Origin: Xiphophorus maculatus
Lineage: Eukaryota; Chordata; Actinopteri; Cyprinodontiformes; Poeciliidae
Length of the DNA stretch: 64,000 bases
Assembly (NCBI RefSeq): GCF_002775205.1
Contig: NC_036453.1
Coordinates: 30,543,213 to 30,607,212 of the forward strand
Reading direction: 5' to 3'
A program made the position numbers and the translations under genes. The notes under the pieces are model-generated. The model was not told where the DNA came from and did not search any database. It was given only the letters and a program-made list of their open reading frames with translations. Of the stretch, positions 45,091 to 58,862 are shown piece after piece (the first letter of the stretch is position 1; the number at the start of each line of letters is the position of its first letter).

Positions 45091-48000
45091 GTCTACTTTG
45101 TCTACAATTTGCCTATAAGTGCAGAACACTCGCTTTGTACATTAAATGCCATTGATTAATAAACATTATTTAATTACAATTATATAACAGCTTATTTATA
45201 AAGCCATCAGCTCTGCTGCAAGTTGAAAAGGAAGCCTGCCTTCAAATCTTGTGCTCATATAGTCATGTCTTTTTGAGTAGGCACTTTTATGTGTTAGCTT
45301 TACATGTCCCACAACATTTAAAGTTTGATGAATGAATGCAATCCAATCTGAAAATGAATAGTTTAGAAAGTATTCAAGACCAATTAGTTGCCATTTTACA
45401 ATCATTTAATTCAGTCACTTGACCTCTCAAGAAGATATTAAGGTTGAGTTACAAAGTGCCTCACAGATACCCAATAACCTTTCAGAGATGCCATAAAATA
45501 ACTTTTCTCAAAATTGTTCTTTACTTTAATCATGTTTTTATTTTGGTAACTGTTTTATATGAGCTGTACTTTTTTATAAGCCTATTATATCTACTTTTAC
45601 TTGGTATTATTACATATGACCGATTCCTCCAGCAGCACTCAGGATAGGTTTACCCCTCATTATGTTCCATGGTGATCATTGCTTTTCTAACGAGTGTGCG
45701 ACAAACAGACGATATGGATACTCGGCGTCTCCTGTCTCTGTTTAGATTGAATTACAAAACGCTTGATATCTGATGTTCAACTGACCACAGTGTATCCTTC
45801 TGGCTGACAGCAACTGATGACACCGAAGCTCCCATGGTGGCTAAAGGCTCTGCTGTTGAGGGGTGAAATGTATCAGTGGCACCTTGGAAAGTGAATCAGT
45901 TGTCTGACTTAGGAGAAGACAGTGGACTGCTGCCAGTCTTGTTAGAAAGGGTTAATCAGTCAAGTGCACATTCTTTCCGCTTCTGACTTATTGCTGGAAC
46001 TTAACAATTTTCTGTCTTTTGATCTGGTATAATTCTTTTCAAACACACTTCTGGAAAGTAGATTTTGGTATTGATACATAATTTAGTTGTGGGATGGAGA
46101 CGGAGCTTACGTGGAGTCATAGTCGAGGTCAGAGTTTGAACTTGGGTTTGGTCAAAGCTTCAAGTTTCCACAGTTCGCAGAGGTCATAAGATACTCAAGT
46201 GACCTCATGGTAAATCTTAGTCAGCACCTAAAAGTCAGCACTTATTTATTTAAATATAGTAAACAACAGTAAATAAAGGGAAGAGTGAAGTCCTTGTTGG
46301 CCACTATCTCCCAATAAATCCTCCCTTGTCATCTGGCAGTCCTGAAGGGAAAATGTAAGCGCTGATATTTATTCATAGCATGGATGGGCAGTCAAACTCA
46401 TAGCTTCTTCCATACATCAGCAGCCAGACTGCTCGTCACATCCACCTACTGTCAGGGTGAACTTTCCAGGGTGAACTGCTGCTGCTTTCTGCACGGTGCA
46501 GGCAGCGGCACACCGCATGATGGACAGGCCAGAGTCCAGCACTATGTCCTCTAAGTTGTTCAATTATTAATATCATATATAGCTGGGATTTGATGTTAGA
46601 CTTCAAAGATTTTAAACCCAAAATACAATAAAGGATTTTTTAAAAAAGTAGTTTATGCACTACATATGAACAACAATACACTTCAGGAATTCGTTTATTC
46701 AATAAATGAAGTTGTGTTACTACACATCACTTGTTCAAGACAACATCTTGTTATTTTGAAAAGGACTTAATTGGTCTATAGGAATTAGCAAAGCAATTTG
46801 GAAATGTTAATTTAACATTTATCCTTTAGCTTATTGTTTAAATTGAAATCGGGTAAATCAGGTTATCTGTCAGGCCAGTAAGTTTATACAAAATGACTCT
46901 ATGGTCAATCTATGCATCAGACTTTAAGTACTATAAAGACTCCTCTCACCCTCATCATAAATTGTTATGGTTTCTGCCATCCAGCAGGAGAAAAGTTGAA
47001 GAAAAGCTTTTATAGCTGCTGCAACTTTTTTAAAACTGAAAAATACTGAAATAATCCTGAATTATGTTTGTCTTTCATCAAACTTTCTGAGAACACTGCC
47101 TTTTTTCTATATTTTGTTTTTTTTGCTTTTGTTTTGGGACATGAATGATTATGCGGAATCATGTATTTAATTTGTTTTAACTTTCTGCTTTGTACATTTT
47201 GTTGGACTTAGCGTTGCTTTCATCACTTTGTGGCCTGAATTTTTGAGGTTCTTGTGCTTCATTTTACATTCTTATGTTTTAATGTCTTTACTCATGCCTG
47301 TGCTCAGTTTGTGTTTTGTAATTGTCTCTGTGTACGTTCATTTTGTCTTCCAGCAGGTACGCTCCATCATCAGCTTCCTGCCCTCCAGCTGATTCCACTC
47401 AGTTTCACCTGTTGCTCTTTCCAATATTCACTCTCTTCAATAGTTCAGTCAGCTACTGTCAGGTCCTCCTCTGAAATCCTTCGTTTATCATAAGCTCCTT
47501 GCTTACATTGCCTGTTAAGTTTCTTTATGCTTCATATACAGTATATCTCAATATGTTTCATTTTATTTTCTGCTCTGTATTTCCTCTGTATGTTTCTTTA
47601 GACTCTGCTAAAGCAATTTTTTCACCTTCAAGCTGTTGTTGCCTACCTCCTGTCTGCACTTTGGTTATTTACAGTGACACAATATGCTACACAATTCTTC
47701 TTGTTGGTGTATGCACAAAAGGAAACCTGTCTACAGTAAGTTGTCTTCTGGTTCTTAAGATGAGAAATGTTACATAATTTAAATGCATTTATCTTTAGGA
47801 TGAGGATCAGAGGAAAGGGTCAGGGTTTGATTTAAACATTGAGTTTAAATCTAGGTTTGTGATTAGGTCATAAAAGAAAGAATAAATGTTTATTAACCAC
47901 ATTAGCAAGTTTCTGAAGAATTTTGTTGACAGCAGTTAACTACAAATGTATGTATCTTAAGTCCATATTTTAAAATGACCAATTACTATTCTGATAAGAA

Positions 48001-51000
48001 AGTTCTTAATAAAAGAGCACTGCTTTCTGGAATGCTGTAGGCTGATCATTTTTTGAGCAGAATGTCCTCCAGAAACTGTAGGAGACTTCTGAGTAGATTT
48101 TCAGTTAATCTTCACTCTTAAAGGTCAAACTAGCTTATAGCTAATGACAATGGCCTACCCCATTACCCATCCTCCTTCTGGCTGCTGCATGACAGTAATT
48201 GATGACTTGTGTCTATAAGTGATCCACTACTGCTTATTCGTCAAGATGCCCTCTCATTTTGTTGGCCCATAAAATCCCTGAGAAATGTACTGCATCTTCA
48301 TGTATTGCTTGGTCCACAGCTTTTGAATTTTAATCAGCAGTGGTCATATCTCAGCTTTCTTTATCTTTTATATTTCTCTGAGCACTTGACAGCTTGTACA
48401 GGTCTGAAATATGGCATGGTGAAATATTATAGTTTGATTATTTCTGTGAGTCTCTGCTGACTAGTAGTTAGCACAAGTTATATCTATATAGTTATATTTA
48501 CATTCATTCTTTGGTCAGTGAGTTAATATTGTCACAAAATTAAATGAAGTCTTCTGAAAAAGGGTTTTGTCTTTATTGTCTTTAATTTGATCATTTTTAT
48601 GCAGTTGAGTTGGAAAGATAAAATCAAAAATTAATCCATTTTGGGCTGTCTAGTGCAACAATTGTTGCCTCACTAAAAAGTCTTAGTCCCACTCCATAGT
48701 GAAGCTTTAGAGTTTAAATGTTCATCTCTAGACTTGGTTCTTGTCAGTCATGTATGGAAGTTGGAGGGTAGGAACAATTCTGTGATGTCTTGTGCCAGTG
48801 AGACTTTAAAGGTGGTGCACAAGACTTTAGTACTATGGCTGCAGAATTAGACAACTTGTTCAGTCCTAGAAGACAAATCATCTGTTTTATCCACACAACA
48901 ATATGTTCTAACAAACTCAAGCATTCATAAATATAGACTAGAACGTACATAACAAGAATGATAAAAAAATCCTTACAAATAAATAATCATTAATATTTCT
49001 ATAAAACAAAATTAACCCAAGTATTAATTGTTTAGAAAACCTGGTTTGCAATATTACTTTTAACCATTAATGTTTAGATTAAAAATATTAATACATTATT
49101 TTTGGGTCAAACTCAAACACGTTCTTGAACCAGGCCTTTGATTAGCACAATAACCCAAACTGTTTTGTTTTTTACGGCAGCAGTTTTTAAGCTTTATGAC
49201 TGCCGATTCAAGCTTCCCCAAACAATGTCCCCAAAACCTAGAAGCACATACCACACTCTTATTGCAAAATAAGAGAGAGAAATGGCTGAAAAGCAATAAG
49301 AGATCACATTACACTGCAAGAAGAGGAGAATAGTAAAAAAAGAAGCATGAGCAGTCATGGAGCTAAATGGCTTTCTTATCCATCCATGTTTCTTCTCACA
49401 TGAGACAGTTGAACAAAAAAAAGGACATAATGTGACATTTATTACAGTGAAAATAAATTATAGAGGAAGGGTCATTACTGTCTGGAGAGTTTTGAGAAAA
49501 ATGAATCTATTCTTAGCTTTTACCCACATAATGAGATATGCCTGCAGTTTCCTATTAAGAAGTTTCAGAAGACCAAGCTTGGCCCTGGTGAATAATCTTT
49601 CATCAATCAGACAAAAAAGTACAAACATTACTCCTATTTAAATGGAGGTGTGCTAGATGAATAAACATTTGTGGATGTTTTTGCAAGAAAATGCTAACAA
49701 TATCCCAGGTATCACAGAAGGCAAGCTGGCACCACAGAATGTACACAAAGCAAACAAATTATGTCCATTTCCCTGAAGCAAGTTTCCTCCTCAATATCGT
49801 TTGTTTACCCATTGGACGTTTAAAATATGCCACCTGGGTTTTTGCTTCCTGGAGGTGCATGAATAATTCCAGCAATTTGCATTGTTGATGCAGAAATCAA
49901 ATCTATTGTTCCACAAAAATACTCAATAATTTTTCCATTCCTTACATTAAATCAGGCCCTTTTAAGATCACTTAAGATTACTGAGATTGTTTCTTTTTGC
50001 TAAATTCAAGTAATTGGTTCAGCCATATCATGGTATTAAGTTACCAAACATGATAAGCTGGTCGGAAATTGAAACTAATTAATTAGGTTTTTACTCTGCA
50101 CTTTATCACCTACCTTAAGTTAGATCACTCTCATACTAACAGTACTACCAGGCTCCTTACAGCCATAACTGATGCCTGACAGACCATCACTTATATCTTC
50201 AGGGTCACACCACCTGGTGTTTGAGGTGTCAGTCATTCTCCAACTCTCCGTGTTTCACACTGCTTACTCATAGATGTGTGATGGTGTTCCAGCAAGGTGA
50301 GCCGGCTGTTCAGGAGAATAATTGGCAATGCCTTTGCTGTCCAGTTCCCTCACCTTGCCCAGTGTACACATTTCTCAAGCACACATGCCAAATTTAGCTC
50401 ATCTCTCTGCAGCCCTCAAATGTAGAAGCTGCCATTCTTATTCAACACTTAACCCCCTCATTTTTCTCTCTATATATTTTTAACAATGATCTATAGGGTT
50501 TAGCTGAAGTCTGCAAGTACAATAAATGATGGCTGTTTCTAAATTTTCTCCAGGAGAGATTGTGTTTACCATCTAACCCAGATTCAGACTTGGATTAATT
50601 ACCAGCCATTTTTATAATAGTTGGTAACAACGGTCTGTCCTGGACAGTAATGGAGATTTTATTTTTACATGAGCCCAGATGCATTACCATCCTCTGCATC
50701 ATGTATCAGATTCCTTCTGCTGAGGAGAGAGAGAGCTGAAAAACTGAGCGCCAAGGAGACCGACTGCCGACGCAAATCCACTAAAAGGCGAATGGAGAGA
50801 CTTTAGAATATGAGGGGGCTTTTAGAGTGAAGAGCCAGGAGCTCATTTAATGATCAGGATGGGATAGTTTGACCTTTAAATGGCCTGCCATAGGGTTGGA
50901 CACATAAAACTGTAGGTAAACAGATTACTACTTATTAAATTGATGTGATAATGGTATCAAAATACAAATAGAGTATCGTGCAAGACTATCCTTGAACATT

Positions 51001-51079
51001 TTCAAATTGTGTCATCATATTTTATTGTGACGCCACCAGAATAACTATTACAACGCTGAAGGAGTACAGGCTACAGCAG
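45091..51079. other. gene desert
   Basis: No recognisable gene. A pyrimidine-rich stretch at 47.1-47.5 kb may be another old repeat. The 50560-50850 block is less AT-rich and has many homeodomain and octamer-like words, a possible regulatory island. Otherwise nothing is supported. Confidence 0.45.
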
Positions 51080-51312
51080 CCTATATGGGAGAGTCAAAGC
51101 TCTATAGAAGTGACAATGAGGAATCCACTGTTGAAGAAGTTTGACTTAAATTTCCTCAAAAACATGTGGGAAATTTCATGGTCAAGTGGAAGAAAGTTCT
51201 TTGATCTGATGAGACCAAAGTTGAGTTTTTTGACAAACGCCACATTAACAAACACACCATCCCCACTGTGAAGCACGGTGGTGGCAGCATCAAGTTCTGG
51301 GGATTTTTATAT
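51080..51312 (+). mobile_element. Tc1-like transposase relic
   Basis: The Tc1 transposase signature is readable: GATGAGACCAAAGTTGAGTT followed by ACCATCCCCACTGTGAAGC, ACGGTGGTGGCAGCATCAAG and TTCTGGGGATTT (SDETK..., then TIPTVKHGGGSI, FWGF). The sequence between these is shortened. No complete frame or ends. Confidence 0.7.
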
Positions 51313-52500
51313 CATTGTAACTAGTTATTAAAATTAGTTTCCAATTTGACGATAAATTATGTTTTTTGTATTTTTTTTTTTGTTCAAATAAGCCAAATGT
51401 TATTGGTCATGGTTGATTTGTAAAATCAGTAATGCCTGGAAAAGAATATTTAGATTTTTTTACTGTAAAAATCATCAAAATGGAACTGAGTTACGAGGAA
51501 TATATAAATATATGTACAAATATATATACAAATATATATTAACAGCTCCCCTGAGTGTAACAATTGAATCACTTTTTTTTCTTTTACAACACTTTCTTGG
51601 AAAACTATTTGTGACTACAAATATTTGGGGACAACTCTTAATCTGTTTTGCACATCTGCAGACAGATATTTAGTATTCAGTGCATACACTGCGTATTTAG
51701 TTAAAAAAATGTTAAAGCATTCATTCTTATTTCTTTGCAGTTGATCACCCTCATCACATATCTTTCCCCTTGGAATCCTGCTGTGCTCAGTGAAAACTAC
51801 CTCTGAGCTGATCTTGGTTGCCTTATTATTTTTTTACTTTGACCTTGACTTCCGCACATAAATTCAAATCTGTCCTGTTGGCTACCTTCCAGATAGCAGT
51901 GGATGCCTGAGGACATCCAGCTGTGTGCTCTGTCTTACTGCATTTATCAACATAAGTTGTTTATTCTCTATTGAAACTACAGAATCTTTAGGAGAATGCT
52001 TACTCTGATTGTATCTCTCATTCATGAATAAAGCCATAACAGAACTGAGTTACGAGGAACTACTAGGGTGAAGGTCCTGGGGAAGATGCACTGCAGGTTC
52101 AAGAGTCAAAGCACCATCCTGCTTTCCAGCTATTCAAGCATGAAATTGAATTAGTCAGTGTGCAACTACTGCCATCTAAAGGTCAGAGGGTGACATATTG
52201 CGGCATTGGAGGTTAAATTTAGAGAGAAATTTGCTTGGTTTTTAATCATTACTCATGGGTGTCTAAACAAGAGCCCCACTCACAAGTTGAAAAGTCCACA
52301 GCTATAAAAAAACAAATGTTTACTTCTGTTTGAATCGGAGCACATGTAACCTGGAAAGGTTGTCTTATACAGTGCAAGACTATCACTGAAGCATGAAATT
52401 GGAATTACTGATGGATCCATTCTGACACACACAGACACACACACCTACAGACAGAAAATTAACTCTTTCCTGAACCACAATGCCCACAATCAGAAAATAT
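51313..52500. other. intergenic with short dispersed repeats
   Basis: GAACTGAGTTACGAGGAA occurs at about 51484 and 52041; TGCAAGACTATC occurs at about 50978 and 52374; GCATGAAATTG occurs twice near 52.1 and 52.4 kb. These suggest fragments of one broken repeat. No gene. Confidence 0.45.
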
Positions 52501-52506
52501 TTTATT
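52501..52506 (-). terminator. smyd4: smyd4 polyadenylation signal
   Basis: AATAAA on the minus strand, 60 bases past the stop codon. Confidence 0.6.
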
Positions 52507-52565
52507 CAGCTTCACAACATACAAAACTATATTTCGATATTAAGTGTGATCAGTCGGGCTTAAGC

Positions 52566-55500
52566 TTAGAATGTGGACCCTTGAAAACATTCCTCCATGG
52601 CGTTCAGCTCCTGTAGCTCAGGACAGTGAGGACCACAGTGGAGGGAGAGTATTTGCCTGACCTTGGGAATGACGGAGAGGGTTGGGCCTCTGGCACCACT
52701 GGGAGAAAAAAAAAACACACACACACGCAAAGCTGGTTTTTTAATTAAGCAAAATAATAAAAAGGTTAAACTTACACCTCAAACTGGTGCAGAATTACTC
52801 AGCTGAAAATAAGAGGACAAAGTATTTACTTGACTGACCCATTGAAGTGGAGCTGAACTAACTTGAAAAGCTGCTGTCCCAGTTCAAAACTGTCTTTTCC
52901 ATACTGGGAACTGATAGCTACAGCACTTTGCTCTAGATGGGTTGCTGCATTTTTCCAGTCACCTGTAGAAACAGTAAAAAAATGAATAAAATTAAAATCC
53001 GAATAAGAATATGAAACTTCTTAAGTCATGAATGTGTTGATCAGGATCAAAAAATTTGTTGCTTATGAAGCTCATATAAAGTTAAACAGTAAAGACATTA
53101 AGTAAGTTTGGACTTTAACTGAAGTTAATAAGATATGAAAAGCAAGATTTGTTACTGTTACGTGTTCTTACAAAAGTTTAAGCCAATGGGTTTCCCTGTG
53201 GAAACAGTAGTTCACATCCCTTATCTGTAAAAAACTTCCAGTCAGTGGATTGGAAAACAGTCTCTCTCATACACTTCAAGGACTTCTTGGAGCAGAAAAT
53301 CAAAAATGTTACCTTTTATGAAGTGGATCTTCTTTCATGCTAAAACTCTCTGATTTAAACTGTCTCCTGCACAGCAGTTCAAATGCAGATCAACCTCATA
53401 TCGGTGCTACAGAGAGGTTTTAATTTAGGCATTATATTTTGGTAAGTTTAGAAACTATGCTTCTGAGTTACATTACAAATGCAGTGACATCAATTAACAC
53501 TTCTTCCAACTTACAGTCTCATAAATAATTACTCATTTATGCCGATCTCTATTAAAATGTTAATGGCCACAGTTTTGCAATCCGTAATATTTACTCATTG
53601 TAACTTTAAAAAACGGACACAAACTAAATTTAAAGTTGCTTTTTTAGCAATTATTCCTCTTAGCTGTTCTTTTTGGTACTTTTTGACATATTAATAAATG
53701 GACTACAAACTCAACAATTTTTATTTTTAGTTATTATGAGACTAAACATATTCAAATATTGGCACACCTTGATACACCAATATTTGGTGTATATATTGGC
53801 GTCAGTAGCATCAGTTGTGATGCTCACAAAAGCAAACAAATGGAAACCTTTTTAATTTGTCTTTTCTCAAAGTTGTTGCTCTGCAATTAAACTCCTGTTC
53901 CAGCACCTGGTTTTGAATATTGCTTGTTTATAAAAGGTCTTTCTAAAATCTACAAAAAAAAAACCATGCCTATCTTTTGTAATTTATAAAATTTTTCTTC
54001 ATTGCATCCCTCCTTTTGGCAAAGCTATGTGTTAATCTTTTTGTATAATTTGTTGATGATATTCAGAAAATGAAAAAAAAGAAAAGACTATATAGCAAAA
54101 TATATGCAGAAAACATAGTTACAGATAAATAAATCAGAAAAGTACACCTTCATTTAGGTATGGCAAATTATCTTAAATAGATTTTGTTATCATATATAAC
54201 CGTCCAGGCCTTTTATAACTCTTACCCAAAGAAGCATAAGCTCTGGCGGTGGCATCAGCCAGCTCCCCCTGCAGCGGATGAGTATCTCTGAGTAGAAGTC
54301 CAGACTGACTGCTGATCTTTTTCAGGAGGTGCAGGGCTTCCACTGGGTGAGAGAAGAGTGGAAGAAGGAATATTTGTAACTGTGTACCTGTATGTTTAAG
54401 TCTTAAGAGATTTGTCTGGAATTTTAGAAAGGAACCTGGATTTTCTTTTTCCATGAGCGCCACAGCTTTCTCTAAGGCAACAGTGAACTCCTGCAGCTTG
54501 TGGTTCACATCAGATGACGATATTTGATGACCACATGACAAAAGAGAACATGTAAATCCACTTCCTTTGTTTTTCTAAAGATAAAAATATACACATAGAC
54601 AATATTTCAGATATTCAGTACAAATGTTTCATAGAAGTGCAAAAGAGTAACAGATCAGTAACTATCCAAAGTGAGTAATAAATAGTCATCGATAGTCATA
54701 AATATATACATACTTTAAGAGCTCCTTTGCACTTTGTACACAGGAGTCCTGACTCGTTCCTGCTGCTCTCCCTTATCTCCTCCTCCTGGTCGGTGCAGGC
54801 CTCACACTCACACAGGAAGTAGTACTGTTCCTGCAGGAGACGCTGCCGTTCTTCAGTCCCCATTCTGTTGCTGTTGGGCCCTGAAGACATGCATCAGACA
54901 TTTAACTTGTGGAAATTATCAAAAATTATCTGATTTCAGGAGAGACTGATGAACTCATACAAAGTGTCTTTTAAGCCAGCGAGGTTTTGTGACTTTTATG
55001 GGGAAAAACATGTTATGTTATGTGAATTTGTTGCTTTTACAAGTAAATACTAAAATTGTTAGTATCACCACTGGGAGTGAGAAGTAAGGCCTTCTCACGT
55101 AAGTGGGACATTTTGTTTAATCCCTAAAAACAGTTGCTTGGCTGTCATATATCTCACCATAGCAGTGCAGGATTTCCTCTCCAGCACTGATATCTCTGGC
55201 TGCTCTGACTGTCACAGTGACTCCCCGGCCCTGCCGTCCTTCCCCAAGGAGACGCTGATTGAAACCTACGGACTCCTGTGAGCCACCAGGATCATCAACA
55301 ATTCCGGTGCTAAAAACCAGACTGGTGTTGGGACGGCAAGAGTGATTGAGAAGGCTGAGAGTTGGAAACATCGCTGTGGCAACTCGAATTTCCTCCATAG
55401 ACTGCACTCGTGAGTTTTCAGATCCTGTAGGATGGAAAGAATGACAAACTAAAGGTTGTGTTTTTAAGCAGATTCTAGAGTAATGCACTTCAGTGCCTTG

Positions 55501-58227
55501 CTAAATTATTAATACCCTTGTACTTTCTGTTTAGTTATATTTTTTCAACCACAAATTGTGAAGTAAAAGGAAATTACATTTTGTTTATAAATTAAAAAAA
55601 AAAATCTACCTGAAAGAGTTGCCAGGTATTTGTAATTGGCGTAAACATGGTTCTACAAGGCACTAACTCATAACATAGGTTAAAAAAAAAAAAAAAGAAA
55701 AATTACACATAGTACTGTTCACAATCATTCACTATACTTTGCTGGTCTATTACATAAATTACAAACCAAAAAGTGTTTAAATGTGTGAGACTGAAAGGCT
55801 AAAATCATCTGTATTTGCTTTAGACAGGAAAAACCTAAGCTACAGCTGTTTATTGTGACATTTAACGTGTCGGAAACTTACCTGTTGCTTGCAGTGTGAC
55901 GACTGCCTGAGCATTACACCTCAGCTGCAGCATGTGCCTCAGAACTGCACTTCCCACAACCCACAGCTCTGAGCTCCACTCTGTGTCTCCTCCTTTCTTC
56001 TTTGGTCCGTCAGAAGATTGGCTGGTTATTGATGAAGCATCACTCAGCTTCCAAGATGTAGGAAGAGGACCTGCCTTGCTGAGCTTCAGGTAAACTGTTG
56101 CCACAGTAAGTGCACACATGAAACGCAAACTAATGCTCTGATGCTCCGTATGCTGCATCAGGTGAAACACGGTCATGTATGGATTATACTGGTCAGACTT
56201 TTTCTGCTCATCCCTGATTGTCTGCCTTGCTCTGTGGATGATTTCAATCCCAGCCTTTAGCGTTACCCTGAGAGCAAGCTGCACCATTACACCCATCGCA
56301 GCAAGCTCTGCTCCCAGTGGACACTCCCAGTGGTGATGCTCTTCCCAAGCTTCCTGCTGACAAGAAGCTGAGCAATATCGGCTGAAGCTGCAGCCCTTAC
56401 ATGGCACGGCACACAGAGTTTCAGCCAAACACCAGTGACATCGCTTGTGCTCTGTTCCAAACACAATTTCCCTCTGTATGTCCTGCCCCTGTCCTCTCTT
56501 TCCTTTAACCTTCTCAACTCCTGGAATGAGGACCCAGCTGAACGGCCTCTCACTCAGAATCACCTCTCCAGCTGTGATGCTCTGCAGAGCCACCAGGTGG
56601 CAGCCTTTTTCCTTGCTGCATCCAACAGAAACTTGGGGACAAATGCAGAATCTGAAAGCTTCACTGGATGATACTGTAAGACTTTTGCTGCATTTATCAT
56701 CATTTGAGACATGATAGAGTTGATCGTATTTTGTTTTTACAGACATAGGGAGGTGGCTCAAGCAGAGATTGTGACGGTCCTGCAGTTTGTGTGAGAGATG
56801 AGCTGGATAGCCAGTGTTCAAGGCTCTGTCGATGTCATAGAGACATTCCTAATGAAAACAGAAGTTGATGAATACATTTTAAAGAAAAATAATAAAATTA
56901 CTAAATTTAAGAAAAACATTTTACAATCATAACCAAGATACCCAAACTTCAAAATGAATGATAAAGTAAAGAGGTCTGAAAGAACAGCCTGTCAATGAGC
57001 CATTAGCATTAATTAACACCTAATTAAATGTTGCTAATCAACACATTGATCAACATTTAAAAAGCCATTTTACATTGAACAAAGTGCTTAACAAAGAATA
57101 AAGTGTAAAACTGTAATAATATTGATACACAAAATAACACTTCAATGTTAATTAAATATGATAAATGAAGATGTGGGGTTCTGCGAGACTTCAAAATGGA
57201 TATTTAAGATGATCAATAAATGGTTCTAATTTAATTAGAAATGTAACTTTCATTCAACAGAACAGAGACATAATCACAAAATCAGATAACCACATTGCAT
57301 CAATGTGAATAAAGGATAACCTGATTTTATCTACAGTCTAAAATGGAAACTTCCATTAAACTTCCATTAGAATGATCAGCCCTACCTGATACTGCTGCAG
57401 ACGGTAGAGAGCAGCAGAGCGATTGGCATAGCACAGAGAAAGCTGCTCTGAACTTTGGGGAGCAAAACATATTCCCTGTAATAACAAGAAGGTTTCTTTG
57501 ATTTCATTAAGTGCTTGACAAGAATATAAAGTTTCCTCCTTTTTTATAATGCCTTAAGAATTATTTACGTACAAATGTTTTGACAGTCGACCAGCATTTC
57601 AAGATATTTACCATCACACAGCTATTGGTTCACCTACTGAATACTTTAACTCTCTGAAATTCATTTACAGCAATAGTATGTGAAGCATATAGTCTTTTGT
57701 AGAACATTTTAATCCACCTGTGAATAGTGCAGAGCTGCAGCCTTGTAGTCTCTTGTCTTAAAGATGGAGTTACCCGTTTCTCTGCATTTGGATGCTTCTT
57801 CTGCATCTTTCTTCACTGAGCGTCCTGCAGAGATTAATTGAATAGCATCCAGATCTTGTTGGCTGGAAAACACAAAGAGACACAAAGACGCTTTTTTTTC
57901 CCACTCATACGGCTCATGGTTTCGTCAAAACCATCTACTGTCAATAAATTATGTGTTAATGAATTATCGTAAACAATTCAGTCTAAACCTCTTTAGCCCA
58001 AACGGTCTCAGATAGCAAAACTGAAACATGTAACAACGAGTCAAACTTGTTTAAAAAACACAAATAGTTTCTGTTAAGAGAGAAACGTACTTTGCCAGGC
58101 TTAAAGCGCATTTAAATACATCATCGATTTCATGCAGAGAGAGAAATGTTTCCTTTAGCTCAGGATCCAGTCCACTCCATTTGTGTGCAACGTGATCTTG
58201 CCACTGCACGCACGGAAGATCCATCAT
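52566..58227 (-). CDS. smyd4: SET and MYND domain protein 4, complete, ten exons, 761 aa
   Basis: Predicted lysine methyltransferase; in vertebrates Smyd4 is linked to heart and muscle development. Coding exons (minus): 58227-58091, 57862-57718, 57475-57386, 56848-55882, 55424-55158, 54880-54714, 54574-54436, 54342-54226, 52962-52839, 52698-52566; all phases agree. N-terminal TPRs (AEEASKCRETGNSIFKTRDY, LSLCYANRSAALYRL); first SET half; MYND zinc finger at about 261-300 (CHWC...CKGC...YCSASC...HHHWEC); catalytic SET core LLNHSCRPN (NHSC 473-476) and GEEILHCYGP; post-SET CECEAC (559-564); C-terminal TPR-like region ending in FNG and ILSLHCGP. Human SMYD4 is 804 aa. The seventh intron (54435-54343) is 93 nt and stop-free with a weak donor GTTCCT. 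A Tc1-like relic lies in intron 4. Starts MMDLP; either Met could serve. Confidence 0.93.
55491..55665. mobile_element. short Tc1-like MITE relic in smyd4 intron 4
   Basis: Left end CAGTGCCTTGCTAAATTATT and right end CTACAAGGCACTA (complement TAGTGCCTTGTAG) are the usual Tc1-type fish termini. The interior (CAACCACAAATTGTGAAGT) is also typical. Non-coding. Confidence 0.6.
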
Positions 58228-58550
58228 GAACTACAGTGAGACTTCAAGGCACTGTATCAAAGTTTCATCATCATACGTGGAAGCAAAACCTAGTTTTAGG
58301 TTTGTTTTGGGTCGGCTTCACATCCAGCATGCTACTATTAAAACATCCGTAGCAAGCTAATATCATCGCTGGCAGTTCCTGGTGAGAACTTTCAAAATAA
58401 AATCACACATACTGTCTTGGTTTAAGCTACAAAAATCTAATTTGGGCAATTATAGTATAATTGATTTATTATAAAGTATAGCTTTTGACGGTGCCACCAT
58501 AATACAGCCTAAAAATTAATCTATGAAATGTTTAAACAAATTACCAAGCA

Positions 58551-58634
<84 letters not shown>
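58551..58634. repeat. (ATT)n microsatellite in the shared promoter
   Basis: About 28 uninterrupted ATT units between the smyd4 and rpa1 starts. Confidence 0.95.
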
Positions 58635-58635
<1 letters not shown>

Positions 58636-58774
58636 CCGTTGGTGGTAAAATTAGTAAATAAACAAATAAATCAAAAACAAAGCGGTCCTCAGAACCAATC
58701 TTGAACGACGCTGTCTTTTATTTTGAAAGCTTGCATGTTTATTTTGATATTACCTTTCTCGTTTCCTTCGCTGA

Positions 58775-58784
58775 TCTCGCGAGA
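58775..58784. promoter_or_regulatory. TCTCGCGAGA promoter palindrome
   Basis: Exact ten-base palindrome known from CpG-type and divergent vertebrate promoters. Its position argues that transcription of rpa1 starts downstream of it. Confidence 0.6.
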
Positions 58785-58862
58785 AGTGCAATCACTTGCC
58801 TTAGACTTCGCACCACAGAAGCTAATGTCTGGGAGCCTTTTAAACAACTTTACAAAGAAGAC

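Larger units (their letters stand above)
58228..58862. promoter_or_regulatory. bidirectional smyd4/rpa1 promoter region
   Basis: 635 bp between the two start codons of divergent genes. It contains the promoter palindrome TCTCGCGAGA at 58775-58784, 79 bases upstream of the rpa1 ATG, and a long (ATT)n tract. The human genes are also head-to-head, so a shared promoter is likely. Confidence 0.65.

Noticed and set aside
52163-52180. CTCF-like motif (TAGATGGCAGT on the minus strand)
   Set aside because: The upstream CCAC part is missing.
58701-58862. In-frame upstream ATG that would lengthen RPA1 by 54 residues
   Set aside because: Homologues begin at the equivalent of 58863, and the TCTCGCGAGA promoter motif lies between the two ATGs.
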